Notes: generated by a model not told the origin, from the letters alone. A stretch of DNA of 64,000 nt from Liolophura sinensis (GCF_032854445.1 NC_088295.1:66133249-66197248); one strand, 5' to 3'. Counted from the stretch's first letter, positions 35,958 through 47,032 are shown. Numbers and translations are program-made.

Positions 35958-37175
35958 ATGGAAAACGTTACGCGAGTGAACAGCAGCAAGCAAGCGGCCA
36001 TGGCCGCCGTTGTAAGGATGGACAACAGTGCAGTTCACATCAAAAATAACAAACTGTCAGATAACTTGTCATGTACGTTAGATACTCTCTTCCGGAAGAA
36101 AAATAGTGCCAGGATATATCAGCGGAATCTGGCATCAAAGACCAGGAAGGATTATGAGTATATGCTGGCAGTACTGGAAGTGGCGAAAAGGGAGCAAAAG
36201 AAAGTGAGTCGGGGTATAAGCACGTCTGCTACTGCAAGACACGCCACACATACACCAGTAAACGGCGAGCAAGTGGCTCCTAACGGTAAAAGTTTTACGA
36301 GAGAGCCAGTGAGTCAAAATGCAGGCACCGGTAAGATTTATCGACGCTCAAACCATTTCAAACAACAACAACAGCTAAACTTTAAGGTCAAATGGCATGC
36401 CACATCTCCGATCAGCTCAGTTTCGAGTTCGTCTTCCATCTTGTCAGACGTGACGTCTGGTGCCGATTCCGATGAAGATGATAAGAACTACGATGACAGC
36501 CTCACACGTGGAGAGTCATCCAAAACTGGGGCGCCTAGTTCAATATTTAGAGGAGCAATCTGGCAGCAGAAATCAAATGTGATGGCATCGAAAAAATCTA
36601 ATCAATATCGTCAGACCTCTAGAGCGAGGAGACACGAAAACAAAGTTTGGGCCGTGGACAATAGCACTAAAGATTGCTCTACTACTTCTGGAAGTAACCA
36701 TTTCAGATACACAAGAGGGCCTTTATATAACCAGAAACGAAAAAGCGGTTACGTGTCTCACACCAAATCCCTTATGCAGACAGTAGTGTATGACCCAGGG
36801 GACGTGTATCTGACGACCACACCTAGGAATGTAACGCAAAGAGCCGCTTTGAAAACGAGGACCAAAACTGCGCTTACGGTGACCGATACGGGCACCCTTC
36901 ATGATGGCCAGATTTATCCCGGTGACTTCAGAAAGTGCCAATCCGCCGGTTTGTCCAGGCGCAGACTGAAAGAGATGAACAATATAGACGTGCTCATAGA
37001 AACCTCGGAGACCCCTTTCTTTTTTGACCGGAAGAAGATCATGTTACAAAATGCCAAACGCGAGTTTCAAGGATTGCAGAGCAGAGTTTACCGATTTTTG
37101 GAGGACGTAGACCGATTTAACAAAATGTCAGCTACCACAAAAAACCCTATGCTATTTTTTCTTGAATCATTGTGA
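35958..37175 (+). CDS. Uncharacterised 405-residue protein
   Basis: This is one of the two longest open frames in the window. The frame is open from 35874, but a pyrimidine tract and TTTTTCAG at 35938-35945 look like an acceptor, so I place the start at the ATG at 35958 (MENVTRVNSSK). The protein is hydrophilic, basic and Ser/Thr/Lys/Arg-rich, with no signal peptide or membrane segment. An N-terminal helical part (KTRKDYEYMLAVLEVAKREQ) precedes a disordered middle with a Ser run and an acidic SGADSDEDDKNYDD. The last about 60 residues (ETPFFFDRKKIMLQNAKREF, then RVYRFLEDVDRFNKM) look like a folded helical end. I do not recognise the family. Because the frame is open through the acceptor, it may be the last exon of a longer gene. 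Confidence 0.7.
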   Translation: MENVTRVNSSKQAAMAAVVRMDNSAVHIKNNKLSDNLSCTLDTLFRKKNSARIYQRNLASKTRKDYEYMLAVLEVAKREQKKVSRGISTSATARHATHTPVNGEQVAPNGKSFTREPVSQNAGTGKIYRRSNHFKQQQQLNFKVKWHATSPISSVSSSSSILSDVTSGADSDEDDKNYDDSLTRGESSKTGAPSSIFRGAIWQQKSNVMASKKSNQYRQTSRARRHENKVWAVDNSTKDCSTTSGSNHFRYTRGPLYNQKRKSGYVSHTKSLMQTVVYDPGDVYLTTTPRNVTQRAALKTRTKTALTVTDTGTLHDGQIYPGDFRKCQSAGLSRRRLKEMNNIDVLIETSETPFFFDRKKIMLQNAKREFQGLQSRVYRFLEDVDRFNKMSATTKNPMLFFLESL

Positions 37176-37237
37176 TTTTTTATTTATGCTGTTTTATGGA
37201 AGCGGCAATGAACTGCTGTCTTATGACTTATGGAAAT

Positions 37238-37243
37238 ATTAAA
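37238..37243 (+). terminator. Possible poly(A) signal (ATTAAA)
   Basis: ATTAAA lies 63 bases after the stop of the 405-codon frame. A second ATTAAA is at about 37316. Confidence 0.35.
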
Positions 37244-37423
37244 ATGCACTTTGCATAAAGATAGAACATGTACCTGTCCAACTATTTCACAAAACTTTGA
37301 TGTGCTCCTATATTCATTAAAGTCTAGCAATCAATACTTCACTATAGGCGAAATGTTATGAAGAAAAAGTTTTGAGTTTATGTTTTATACTATTCTCCAC
37401 AGTAAAACTCCTCTTTCGACAAA

Positions 37424-37694
37424 GGGGCTTCCGTGGCTCAGTCGGTTAGCGCGCTAGCGCAGCGTAATGACCCAGGAGCCTCTCACCAATGCGGTCGCTG
37501 TGAGTTCAAGTCCAGCTCCTACTGGCTTCCTCTCCGGCCGTATGTGGGAAGGTCTGCCAGCAACTTGCGGATGGTCGTGGGCTTCCCCCGGGCTCTGCCA
37601 GGTTTCCACCCACCATAATGCTGGCCGCCGTCGTATAAGTGAAATATTCTTGAGTACGGCGTAAAACACCAATCAAATAAATAAATAAATAAAA
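37424..37694 (+). mobile_element. Full-length SINE-A with 11-bp target-site duplication
   Basis: Best reference copy in the window, 271 bp. The tRNA-like head has an A-box (GTGGCTCAGTCGGTTAGCGC) and a B-box-like GAGTTCAAGTCC. The body has TCTCCGGCCGTATGTGGGAA, GGGCTTCCCCCGGGCTCTGC and CTGGCCGCCGTCGTATAAGT, and it ends in an (AAAT)n tail. CTTTCGACAAA is repeated exactly at 37413-37423 and 37695-37705. It carries no coding capacity and would depend on a partner LINE. Family name not assigned. Confidence 0.95.
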
Positions 37695-38115
37695 CTTTCG
37701 ACAAAACTTTAATGGCACGCATGTTATACTTGGAGCTTTTCAGCAAAATATTTTCCCCGCCTAAGGTTTGAATTCGTTAATATGTTTCAACAGCTGTTTG
37801 CTTGTTTCACAAAATTATCAGTTTTGCTTTTCAATGTTGTTAGAAGTTAAATTTGGTAACTAAGTGTTCATTGTATATGAACGTTGTGTATATGTATGTG
37901 TTAAATTATTTCAGGAAGAATGAGGCTAGGTTGAGGTTAAGTATTACAGTAGATATATGTAGATACAGCTGTGTGTGTATATATATACATATAGTGATGT
38001 ATAACGGGACTTGTACCAGACTTCTTGCAGGCTAAAGGGTTAAGGACTTGACAGCGGTTAGATTACAGTCGGCACATGTTGACAGTGTTGCCGAGGTACA
38101 CGGTTATCCGCCGCC
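37695..38115. other. Flank between SINE and fibrinogen-like gene
   Basis: A GTATATATATACATATAG stretch (about 37978-37995) could act as a TATA element for the exon at 38116. A CTTCTTGCAG at 38021-38030 could equally be an acceptor after an unseen 5' untranslated exon. Neither is proven. Confidence 0.25.
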
Positions 38116-38608
38116 ATGATTTCAGCTAGGCTCACTGCCGCCTTGTGGGCATTTTTCCTTCTCAGCACCCAGTTGACCCACGGGCAGGATTACTACGATG
38201 AAGATTACCTTGATTCCACGGACAGTCCGATTGTGGATGTGACCTTACCCCCGTCATCCGTCGACCTTAACACAGACACGCCCGTACCAACCCGTGCGCC
38301 GGACCCAAGTTTACAACTCTGTTCTCGAGATCGCACCCTAGCCGGTTGTCCTAAAACTTGGAGCGATGCGGCCGCCAAACTGTACGGCTTAATGAACAAG
38401 GTTAGGCTGGATAATGTGGTTGTGATCACGGATTACACAAGCATCAAAGATGAGCTGGAAAGACTGCGGAAGGTCTTCAGGAAACTCAAAGCCATGGCCC
38501 GCTTCACGAACGAGCGAGTGTTTTCCCCTGCAGCTATACCAATCCAAGATCCCTCCAAGGCTGTTCTTCTCTACACACCAGAGAATCTGGTGGGTGGTAG
38601 ATACGATG
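38116..38608 (+). CDS. Secreted fibrinogen-like protein, alternative first exon A
   Basis: The ATG sits in a strong context (GCCGCCATGA). The exon encodes a signal peptide (hydrophobic core WAFFLLSTQ, cleavage likely before QDYYDEDY), an acidic Tyr-rich patch and a Thr/Pro linker. Next come a Cys pair (C-x8-C-P-K-T-W) and a helical stalk with heptad-like Leu/Val spacing (IKDELERLRKVFRKLKAM). It ends GGRYD plus one base at a GTAAGTC donor (phase 1). The layout matches exon B at 40545 point by point, so the two are paralogues. No fibrinogen domain lies between them. Splicing to 45291 keeps the frame and gives 374 residues. Alternatively this is a duplicate gene that lost its 3' part, or it is used alone by reading 14 codons into the intron to the TAG at 38647. 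Confidence 0.8.
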
Positions 38609-40544
38609 GTAAGTCCAAAATCCAATTACAAAACTGTTTATGGCTTTAGGTACAAATCTACCAATTCCTATTCGATGCAAAACAAAACAATACTTTTATT
38701 ATCCAGAATTATACTGGTAAATATATGGCATCCATTAACCCTATTCTTAAAAGTCAAAATGATGCAACGGGTTATTGCACTGATTATGATTCGTATGTGT
38801 AAATAAATTGATTACGCAACGGGCCATTCACCCCAAACGATGTTTGCCAGTGTTGTTTACCATATAAAAAAATAAACATGAAGTGAAATATCTTCCGGAA
38901 ACTTCCTATCATTGATGTTTTTTTAAACATAAAGAACCCATCGATCATGAAAGAAGATTGTTCCTTACAATTTAATTCCATCTAGCAATCCCGATATTTC
39001 TTTGTCTTCTCCTTTTTACATTATCGTATTATTACGCTGTGAAAAAGTTTCGCTGCTCATAGCGCATTTTCACGAACATTCGTCAATTAGTTTTCCGGAA
39101 CTTTAACTCATGCTTCCTTATGGCGCTTTAACTCAGACAACGTCATTTACGACCAAAAAGTTGCAAGAAACTTAATTCACTCCATCGTGAAAATCGTTCC
39201 ATGTCTATACGGACAATAGACATTCAGGTGAATGTGGAAGAAACATTTACCAGTATATTCAATGCTAGGATATACCAGTAGTTGGACAATGAGTTGAAGG
39301 AATTATTTTCTAAAGTATGATGTGTAGGACGACTCAGAAAGAAACATCATATAAGGAAACCTGGTTCGTGGTTCTTCGTTTGGTTGACGTTTGGAAGGTA
39401 TCCCCGTAATGATCCACACATTGTGCAGATCTTGCATAACTAACGTTAACTTGAATGCAGATTGTGCAAATAAACGAACTTATCTGGAACGATACAATAT
39501 ACAACAGAAACATTCGCCGAAGTGGATGTATAAATTAAGGGACGGGGCAGATCTTTCTTTTTTGTGATGTCTTATTGTCATTATAAAAAAAATTTATAAT
39601 GGTAATCAAGGCAGCACTAAAGGCAAAAATTAAATGCCTGTCTTCAATGGATGTAAAGAATAAAAATCACTCTCAGCTACAGAAGGGGTCACTGAGCGGT
39701 CAAGGTTAGGATAATTGGTTTATCATATTTCGTTCTGAAGGTGGAACCTTATCCGAGGTTGAAATAGCTCGGCTGTCCACAGTACTACAACTCCCATTTG
39801 CTGCCTACAGAAGATTAACAAGGATGACGTCCATGTTAAAAGCTATGGCATGCTCTGAGCAGAGTTGATTTAACATTGCCACTACTTGACTATGTGGTTG
39901 TTACAGTTTTAGGTTAGGTGTCTCGGCGTGTTTTCCAATATGCTTACCATAAGACACCCATTTATATCTACAGGAACTAACATATATACGATTTTGGAAT
40001 TCTTTCTCAGCAGTGTGTCACTATGTAGATCACAACAGCAGAAGAATTAGATCCAAATGGTAAATTCACACCTCCTGCTCTGTCGGTATATTGTCTTGCC
40101 TCCGTTAAGCGTTTTGGCTTCCTGTCGGTTAGAAAATGATAAACATGGTAGAGAAATTCTTCCGCTCCATACGCCGATTGCATAATGGAACTGATTTCAT
40201 ATTTCGCCGTATCAATGACCTTTGACCTCAACCAGACACATTGCTGTAAGTAATCTTAGACGCCCCTCTGTGGAGGCTGACTGCGGTAAAAACTCTGGCA
40301 ACCCAATACTGTTCTTTCAGTCCATATGTGGTACATTCTGCGGCCTTTAGTCTGCCTGGACAAGCTAACCCTGGGGTTCACGTGTTCCCGGTGCGTCAGT
40401 ATTCTGACTGGTCGCGGCGTTGACATAAATTCTTGAAGCAGCTGGGTGACAGATTTCCCCTCCTTCTATACGACTTGTCCGGGGTAAAGGATACGTGCGA
40501 CTTACCTGTGGCTTGAAGACGAGGGTGGAGGACAGATCGTCAGG
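38609..40544. other. Stretch between exon A and exon B
   Basis: No fibrinogen-domain exon, repeat copy or RNA gene is recognised. The end of this region should hold the promoter and leader of exon B. I see no clear TATA box. Confidence 0.5.
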
Positions 40545-41310
40545 ATGAGACTGTGGCTTCCTCTAACCGGCCTCCTGATCCTGGCTGTCTATGTCCGGGG
40601 TCAGGACTATTACGACTACGATGAGTATGACTACGACTATGACTACGAAGTAGACACAACGACACAAAGACCTACGCCCAGGCCTACTCCTAGACCCACC
40701 CCAAGGCCTACTCAGAGAAGAACTCCGCGACCAACGCCTCGTCCAACACCAAGAAGGACTCCCAGACCAACACCAAGACCAGTCCCAAGGCAGACGCCTA
40801 AGCCAACCCCGAGGCCTACACCAAGGCCAACTCCTCGACCCACCCCTGCCCCGACGACAAGACCGACCCCGCGAACTACACCTAAGCCAACCACCACCTT
40901 TAAACCAGTCCCGCCCAGATGGACCCCAGTTCCGGTCACGCCAAAACCCACACCAGAGCGAGTCACCCGTGCCCCTCTAGTGACCTCTCCCCCTGATCCC
41001 GTCACTGCCCCCCCAGGACACTGTCTTACTGCTGTGGATTTGGAGGCGAGATGCCCACGAGGATGGATGACCATAGCAGCCGACATGGAGCGACAGATCT
41101 TACTGATGGATGCGGACAACACTCAGAGAGCTGCCGATTACCAGGATCTCCAACATCAGATCGAAGACTTTGAGAAAATGATCCAAGATCTTCAACAACA
41201 GGTGGAGTCGTTCCGGGATAGGATGAGCTTCCCGAGCATGGTCGTGGCCAGGGATTCGACCGGATCTGCAGACCCGGCTGCTCTAGATGCCAACGGTAAA
41301 ACCTATCAGG
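40545..41310 (+). CDS. Secreted fibrinogen-like protein, first exon B with PTPR repeats
   Basis: Encodes a signal peptide (core [13 protein letters not shown], cleavage likely before QDYYDY), then a patch of alternating Asp/Tyr with possible Tyr-sulfation sites. About residues 43-150 are Pro/Thr/Arg repeats of the type PTPR, which would be extended and O-glycosylated. A Cys pair follows (C-x9-C-P-R-G-W), then a coiled-coil-like stalk ([20 protein letters not shown]). It ends KTYQ plus one base at GG-GTAAGTC, phase 1. Joined to 45291-45438 and 46252-46735 it gives 465 residues: signal, mucin-like stalk, coiled coil, fibrinogen domain. This order is like ficolins and other invertebrate fibrinogen-related lectins. 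Ligand and role are not shown by the sequence. Confidence 0.85.
40671..40890 (+). repeat. Coding PTPR tandem repeat
   Basis: A 12-base unit encoding Pro-Thr-Pro-Arg (variants with Lys, Gln or Val) is repeated many times inside exon B, with varied synonymous codons. The opposite strand gives a long Gly/Val-rich frame that is only a shadow of the repeat. Confidence 0.95.
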
Positions 41311-44300
41311 GTAAGTCATCGGCTTTTTACCCTCCAAATAGCCGATTGATGGGTTCTTGATTAGCCTGCTTGATTAAATATCGTTTCATCTCTCCAAGAT
41401 AAAGGTGTCTGTGATAATCAGTGTATTGTATTCATACAAAAAGGAGAAAGTGAGAAATCACGCTAGTGGCAAAGGTAATTATGTGCGCGCTTTGCCATAA
41501 TAATGGCGATTACACCTCCACTGTAAAAATCAGTTCAATATGTACACCAGTAATTGAAAGGATTATTTAATTCCATCTGGTAGAACAGATAAATGGCAAC
41601 AGTTGAGCAATGCTGAGACCTGACAATTCAGTATAGAGCAACATGTTGTTATAGTAGTGTTTTATAGAGCTATAACAGTCGTCATAAGAACTTGGGGTAT
41701 CATATGCAAAATGCAGACCGATTATGTGACGTCATCAGAATTAACATAGTGGATTGCTCACAGACCTCAATCATGCCGCTTACTACGCTCAGAAAAGAAA
41801 ACACCCCGAAAGACACTCCTTTCAAAATCGCTAATTTAAGTGTCTTAGTTGCTCTGACAGAATTTCCCTGTCGACAAGATTTAATGAATGCGTTTAGAAA
41901 TCCACGCATAGGTTTGTTAACTTATCCGATTTGCAGATAAGTAACACAGGCTCACTCTGGAAATGGCCGCTATGAAGTTGCATTTTTAATAGGTCATTAA
42001 GAAGTAGAGCACTGGACACGAAACCAAGCAATCGTTACAATCATATTTGAAAGTCTTGTGACGTCACTTTGTTTCTTACTCCCCTGTAGAGATTCTAGAA
42101 ACAGTGTTCTCCTCTTGATGTGTTTGAAGTATGTCATTTTGGGCACCTCTCGATGTGCTTGAAGTGTTTGATTTTGGGCTCCAGAGAAGTGTTTTGCGTT
42201 GTTCTGGGTATGAGTCGAGTGCTTAGCCTGTTGCTTAGGGTGTTGTACCTCTTAATTTGAACTGAAACTTTAACAGTGTAATAATTACTTTCGTTAGAAT
42301 ATTCCAGAGCATGGATATTGGCATTTTAGACAATTTTATTATAAAGGTATTTCAGTCACCTTTTGTAAAATGCCTTGTTTATTGAATAGTGTTTTAGGTA
42401 TCTTCGAATGAGCTTTTGACGCATTTTTAGAGGTTACCCACACTGTTAAATGTCAGCTGAGACATGAATGGATTCATTATTTATTTTCAGATAATGAAGG
42501 CACAGATCGAATAATAAATTCCAAGTGAAGAAGGACATTCACTCACCGTCAAATAATGTCAATTATATCTAAAACACTTTTAGCGGTTTATGTCTTAATT
42601 TTACACCAAGGACCTCTGCAGGACACCGTTACCGAATATTCACCCCTGAGCCCCATGCGGCTAACCAGCCTGTAATAATAATTGACTTCCCTTTAATTTA
42701 CACATCCGCACCTGAACCACAAATGATTCGGAAACAGATGCCAGTTTTCTATGCAGTTTCTATGACCAAAACTTTAACTTCTCGATTAAGCCTCTTTAAA
42801 ACGATGACGCGTTTAGCAATGGTACTTGTACTTCTACCCTGAACAGCCAAGTGTGGTTCATTGGTCTGTACTGTGTCTGTCGGTTCAGTGCTGTGAAAGT
42901 TTGATCGTACTGATAACACATCCACGGAGGTCTTGCAATTGGATCCTGTATTGGACGGACTGTAACCCAGTTCGGTTAGTGCCAGGCGGAGTGATATATA
43001 CACGGCGAGTTAACCCTCCACCTGCCTTACTGTATCTTATATCTCCGATTTACTTAAGTCTGTTTGTTAAACGTGCCGTCATATCCAAATAAAGATGCTG
43101 GAAACTATTTAATTGTTATCAGTTTTCGTCATTCTTGCAATTATTTTGCATTTTATATTTTTACATTCTTGAAACGGGATCATTACAACTTTATTTGATC
43201 ATAATTTCTACATTCCTACATTTGTTACTGGATTTTCTTGACTTGCACAAGACTGTACTAAAATGACATGCCGGAAATTTCATCTTCCATCAGGTTTCTT
43301 TTTAATCCAGTTTCCACTCAATGACCACGGTATCCAGTGGCCCCAAGAAGAATTTTCATGCAGAACACAAAAAATCTTCAATACTTTGTTTGGTAATAAT
43401 CCATGGGAATTAAACCGGTTAAGTGTTTTGGAGAGTATTTCCAAGGGCAATAATTCCTCTTATCCTTTGCATGAGCAACACATTCCTATTTGTGTGCTGG
43501 CATAATAAAATGCCGAAATACTGAGTGCCAAAGGCTTCATATTTCGAAATAGCGCTCGCTGTGTTTTACATGATTATACAAGTATACTCTTAACGAAATG
43601 ACATGTTTGTAAAATACCATTTCACTACAGAATTCCAGCATGTTCCTGCTCGCTTAGAACTCGGCTATGTCAAGGCAACCGTAGCCAAAAATGGCATTGG
43701 CAACTGCAATGTTTGTAAATGATAGCGCTCACACGATCAGTGATACAATACATCTTCCTATATATCTCCTTATTTAACACTGACACACATATTCCGAAAC
43801 TGTACCAACATGAGGGTGTTGAAAGAAGATCCAATAACTAGGCGTAGATGCGTAGTTCCATCGTTGTTCATGACACGGTCCAGCGATGAAAAGTCGCATT
43901 TAACGCGACACTGTGATATGATGTTATGAAACGTCAATATATGTCATATAAATATGACAGTTGATCCTTGCTGTAACTCTAGAATGTCAAGGATTTCCTT
44001 TCGTCGGCATGCAAAACAAAATTACACAAGACACACTTGTAGGTCTGAACTGGCAAAACTGCACTTTTCTTTTTGTTTCATATTCATATAATGGTGTCAT
44101 TTTGCAAGGGAAAGGGACTAGCGATCAAAGTTCGGCTTTAAAACGAACCTTGACATTCCTGCTGTGCAATTTCTTTAATTCCATTTTAAATAATATAAAC
44201 CCTTTCCAAGTTTAGAGATAATTATATCGTTGTAATCTAACTAATCTAATATTCCAATTCTCAGTCCGGGCATCTCAACTTGCTTGTTACGGAGGAACTA

Positions 44301-45290
44301 TTCCTGGTTCCATGGTTTTACACTATATTTAAAACACTCACGAACGTTCTGATTTTGTGAACATGTATGTCTTTTCATTGTACATATAAGTAACCAACAC
44401 ATTTACGACATTTCTGTGGACATTTGGCGCCACCAGTAACACGCGTTTTGACAAAACTTACCTGAACTCATTCTGCATTTACATTAGCTTCCCCTACATC
44501 CGTTGATATTCCACTGTACCAAGGCCTTAGTACAGCACATGGGTTCATATCACACGAGTTCATGTACAATAGGTTCAAATCGACAAAGGCAAGTTTCATT
44601 CTGTCAATTACGTGTACGTGTACACATTTGTGTATAACATGACAAGTCAAGCGTGTATTCAAGATATTATACCAGATTAAGATGAATAACCAAGCTAATA
44701 ATGCATCTACACAACAGGGCACTGAAAACAAAAATGTCACCTGAATACTTAGAAATATATGTGTTCATTGGATTATTATTTTAAATTTGTTTACTATTTA
44801 CCTACTGCATTTGTGTCTAGGCCCCCTTATGTTACATTCCATGAATGTCTATAACTCAAATGTTTGCTTATATGCTTTAAGATATCTTTATATGGATGTT
44901 GTGTTGTGTTCTGATTTCTGGTGTAAACCATATACAACTACATCAAAAAATTACGAAACATCATCATGGACTAGAATTTGGTTAGTCATTATTACTATCG
45001 TTCTACTTGTGCATAGACGTGTTATTTATATATAGGCCTACGCGTAAACCTTACGGCAAGATAATTCTGTTGAAAAATAACCGAAAATACGGTAATGCCT
45101 TAACACCGTATTACCTTAATACGGTAACACTTTGAACACTGTGAACAGTGGTGTGGGTAATAACCTTCCATGACGTAACACTGAAATACAAGCCATATTT
45201 AGGCTTGTATGTGGTCCTTATGACATACCATGTGTTTTTTTTTATTTACATATCAAACGGATCCACGAAAATGTACCTCTGTATTTACAG
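41311..45290 (+). other. Intron of the fibrinogen-like gene
   Basis: A 4-kb intron between exon B and the first fibrinogen-domain exon. It holds one small tandem repeat (42111-42180). No further fibrinogen exon or collagen-like exon is recognised. Confidence 0.6.
42111..42180. repeat. 35-bp tandem duplication
   Basis: CCTCTTGATGTGTTTGAAGT and CCTCTCGATGTGCTTGAAGT start two adjacent units. Both continue to TTTTGGGC with a few differences. Confidence 0.85.
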
Positions 45291-45438
45291 ATTGCCAGGC
45301 AGCCTACAAGAGCGGCAGCTCTAAGACGGGTGTGTACTTAATCAGGCCGCGTGACGCGCCATATGACATCAGAGGTTATTGTGACAACGGATGGACCGTC
45401 ATCCAGAGGCGATTTGACGGCAATGTGAAGTTTTACAG
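45291..45438 (+). CDS. Fibrinogen-like domain, first exon
   Basis: After the acceptor TATTTACAG the exon takes one base from exon A or B to form Asp. It encodes DCQAAYKSGSSKTGVYLIRP and then CDNGWTVIQRRFDGNVKFY, ending TTTTACAG-GTAAAA with two bases over. D-C-x-x-x-x-x-x-G then C-D/x-x-G-W-T-V-I-Q-R-R is the signature start of the fibrinogen C-terminal domain, including the first disulfide pair. It is compatible in phase with both upstream first exons. Confidence 0.95.
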
Positions 45439-46251
45439 GTAAAAACCACATCTAAACATTACCTGTGTGTCTAATTCTTTGTCATAACATGTTGACCAGG
45501 TCTGACAGCAACCTGCGGATGGCCGTGAGTTTCCCCCGGGGTCTGCCCGGTTTCCTTCCACCATAATGCTGGCCGCCGTCGTATAGGTGAAATATTCTTG
45601 AGTACGGCGTAAAACACTAATCAAATAAATAAATAAATAAATAAACATGTTGACCAGATGACCATGAAAGAAAACAGTTAGCCTACATGTTGGAATGAAA
45701 TAAACCACTTAAAATAGCTTTTTCCAATTTTTCCATAAAGATACAAAAGCCAGTACCACTAGAAAGTTAAACATGTTTGCCTTTTAATTGCTGGGGCACA
45801 CGCAGTACAGGTTCTAACCCGATCTTGGACAAGGACTTTGCATATTCCCTGTGATCAGATTTATGGAGATCTAAACCATTCAACTAGTCAGAGAATTGGG
45901 TGTGTGGAGAGGGGCTTGTAGGTTCATTCGCTTAAAGCTTTGTTTTAACTGCTGATATATTAGGTAACACATTCGAGTGTATTTAGAGATTTCAACGGTA
46001 CTTGGCAAAGAGGATCGGTTCACTTCAGCGGACCGTTTTACGAAGAAGTTGTAACGCCTGGCGTATTCTTTATGGCAAGATATTTTGAAAATGCTTTTGG
46101 TGGAACGTTGCGTTGACATTGTGAAACAGACAAGCCTGTTATCCTCACCCACAAACCTGTCTGCCATCGTGTAAGTAAACATGCTTGATTATAGCGCTAC
46201 GTCAAACACCTGTCCAATGGATAAACGTCCACTTGGTGCTTTTTGTTTCAG
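45439..46251 (+). other. Intron within the fibrinogen-like domain
   Basis: An 813-base GT-AG intron holding a recent SINE-A insertion. Degenerate SINE-like text lies near 46160-46210. Confidence 0.8.
45500..45643 (+). mobile_element. SINE-A, 5'-truncated, with 14-bp target-site duplication
   Basis: Runs from GTCTGACAGCAACCTGCGGA to an (AAATA)n tail. AACATGTTGACCAG is repeated exactly at 45486-45499 and 45644-45657. It differs little from the full copy at 37424, so the insertion is probably fairly recent. Confidence 0.95.
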
Positions 46252-46735
46252 ACCGTGGGCTCACTATCTGTCAGGGTTCGGGAACTATTCCACGGAGTTC
46301 TGGCTGGGGTTAGAGAGTATCTACCACTTGACCCAACAGGAAGAATACACGCTGAGAATAGACATGCAGGGCTACTCCGGCAAATGGTACTTCATCGTCT
46401 ATCCCGCCTTCTCCCTCGGGGCTGAGAGGACGTACTACGAGCTAAGCATCGGCAACATGACGGTGGGCTCTATCGAGGACGCCTTAACAGAAAGCAACGG
46501 ATTCGGCTTCACTACGATGGACAAGGACAACGACGGTTGGTACAAACACAACTGTGCTCGTCATTACTTCGGAGCCTGGTGGTCGAACAACTGTGGGAGC
46601 GACCTGAACAGGCGGCTGTGCAAAACCAGCGGTCACGGATGCATGGAATGGGCTGGCATTCAGATGCAAAAGTCTCTTATTCGCATCAAGCCAAGTTCGG
46701 CCATCCAGCCCGATGACCTGCTACCTGGTGCATAG
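46252..46735 (+). CDS. Fibrinogen-like domain, terminal exon
   Basis: After TTTTTGTTTCAG the exon joins the two leftover bases to form Arg. It encodes PWAHYLSGFGNYSTEFWLGL, the W-x-x-Y-x-x-G-F-G-x-x-x-x-E-F-W-L-G-L signature. KDNDGW follows, in the position of the domain's calcium site, then NCARHYFGAWWSNNC, the second disulfide loop that frames the ligand pocket in ficolin and tachylectin relatives. An additional pair (LCKTSGHGC) follows. The frame stops at TAG 46733-46735 after a 20-residue tail. Two N-glycosylation sequons (NYS and NMT) are visible. The domain is complete, about 200 residues over the two exons. Secreted lectin-like function is inferred from the family, where many members bind acetylated sugars or act in innate defence. 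Confidence 0.95.
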
Positions 46736-46752
46736 GTGAAAGCTTACTAAAG

Positions 46753-46758
46753 AATAAA
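46753..46758 (+). terminator. Possible poly(A) signal, proximal
   Basis: AATAAA lies 18 bases after the stop codon. It is close but usable. Confidence 0.35.
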
Positions 46759-47032
46759 CTAGATCTTCGTTTTGGGTTTTCGTCCGGCATTGTCATAAAT
46801 GTTGATGGTTATTTTTTTTTTGATCATTCTTTAAGCATAAAACTCTTATCATGAGTTTAGTTGGTTATTATTAATCCAAAAGTAATAGTAGAATAAATGG
46901 AATACTAAGACAGAGAATGAAGTAGTGTTGAGCATTTCTTTTGTCGGTTGATCCATGTTCAAATGCAATTGTTTCCACCTGGTTTATTGAAGATATGCTG
47001 TTGATTGTTAAACCGTAAAGTGAATAAAGATC

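Noticed and set aside
37454-37746. Several overlapping frames on both strands
   Set aside because: They are all inside the full-length SINE-A, which has no coding role. Near-identical peptides recur at other SINE copies, for example 11489-11746.
40712-41122. 136-codon Gly/Val-rich frame on the minus strand
   Set aside because: It is the antisense of the PTPR repeat in exon B; its periodic Gly-Val pattern comes from the repeat.
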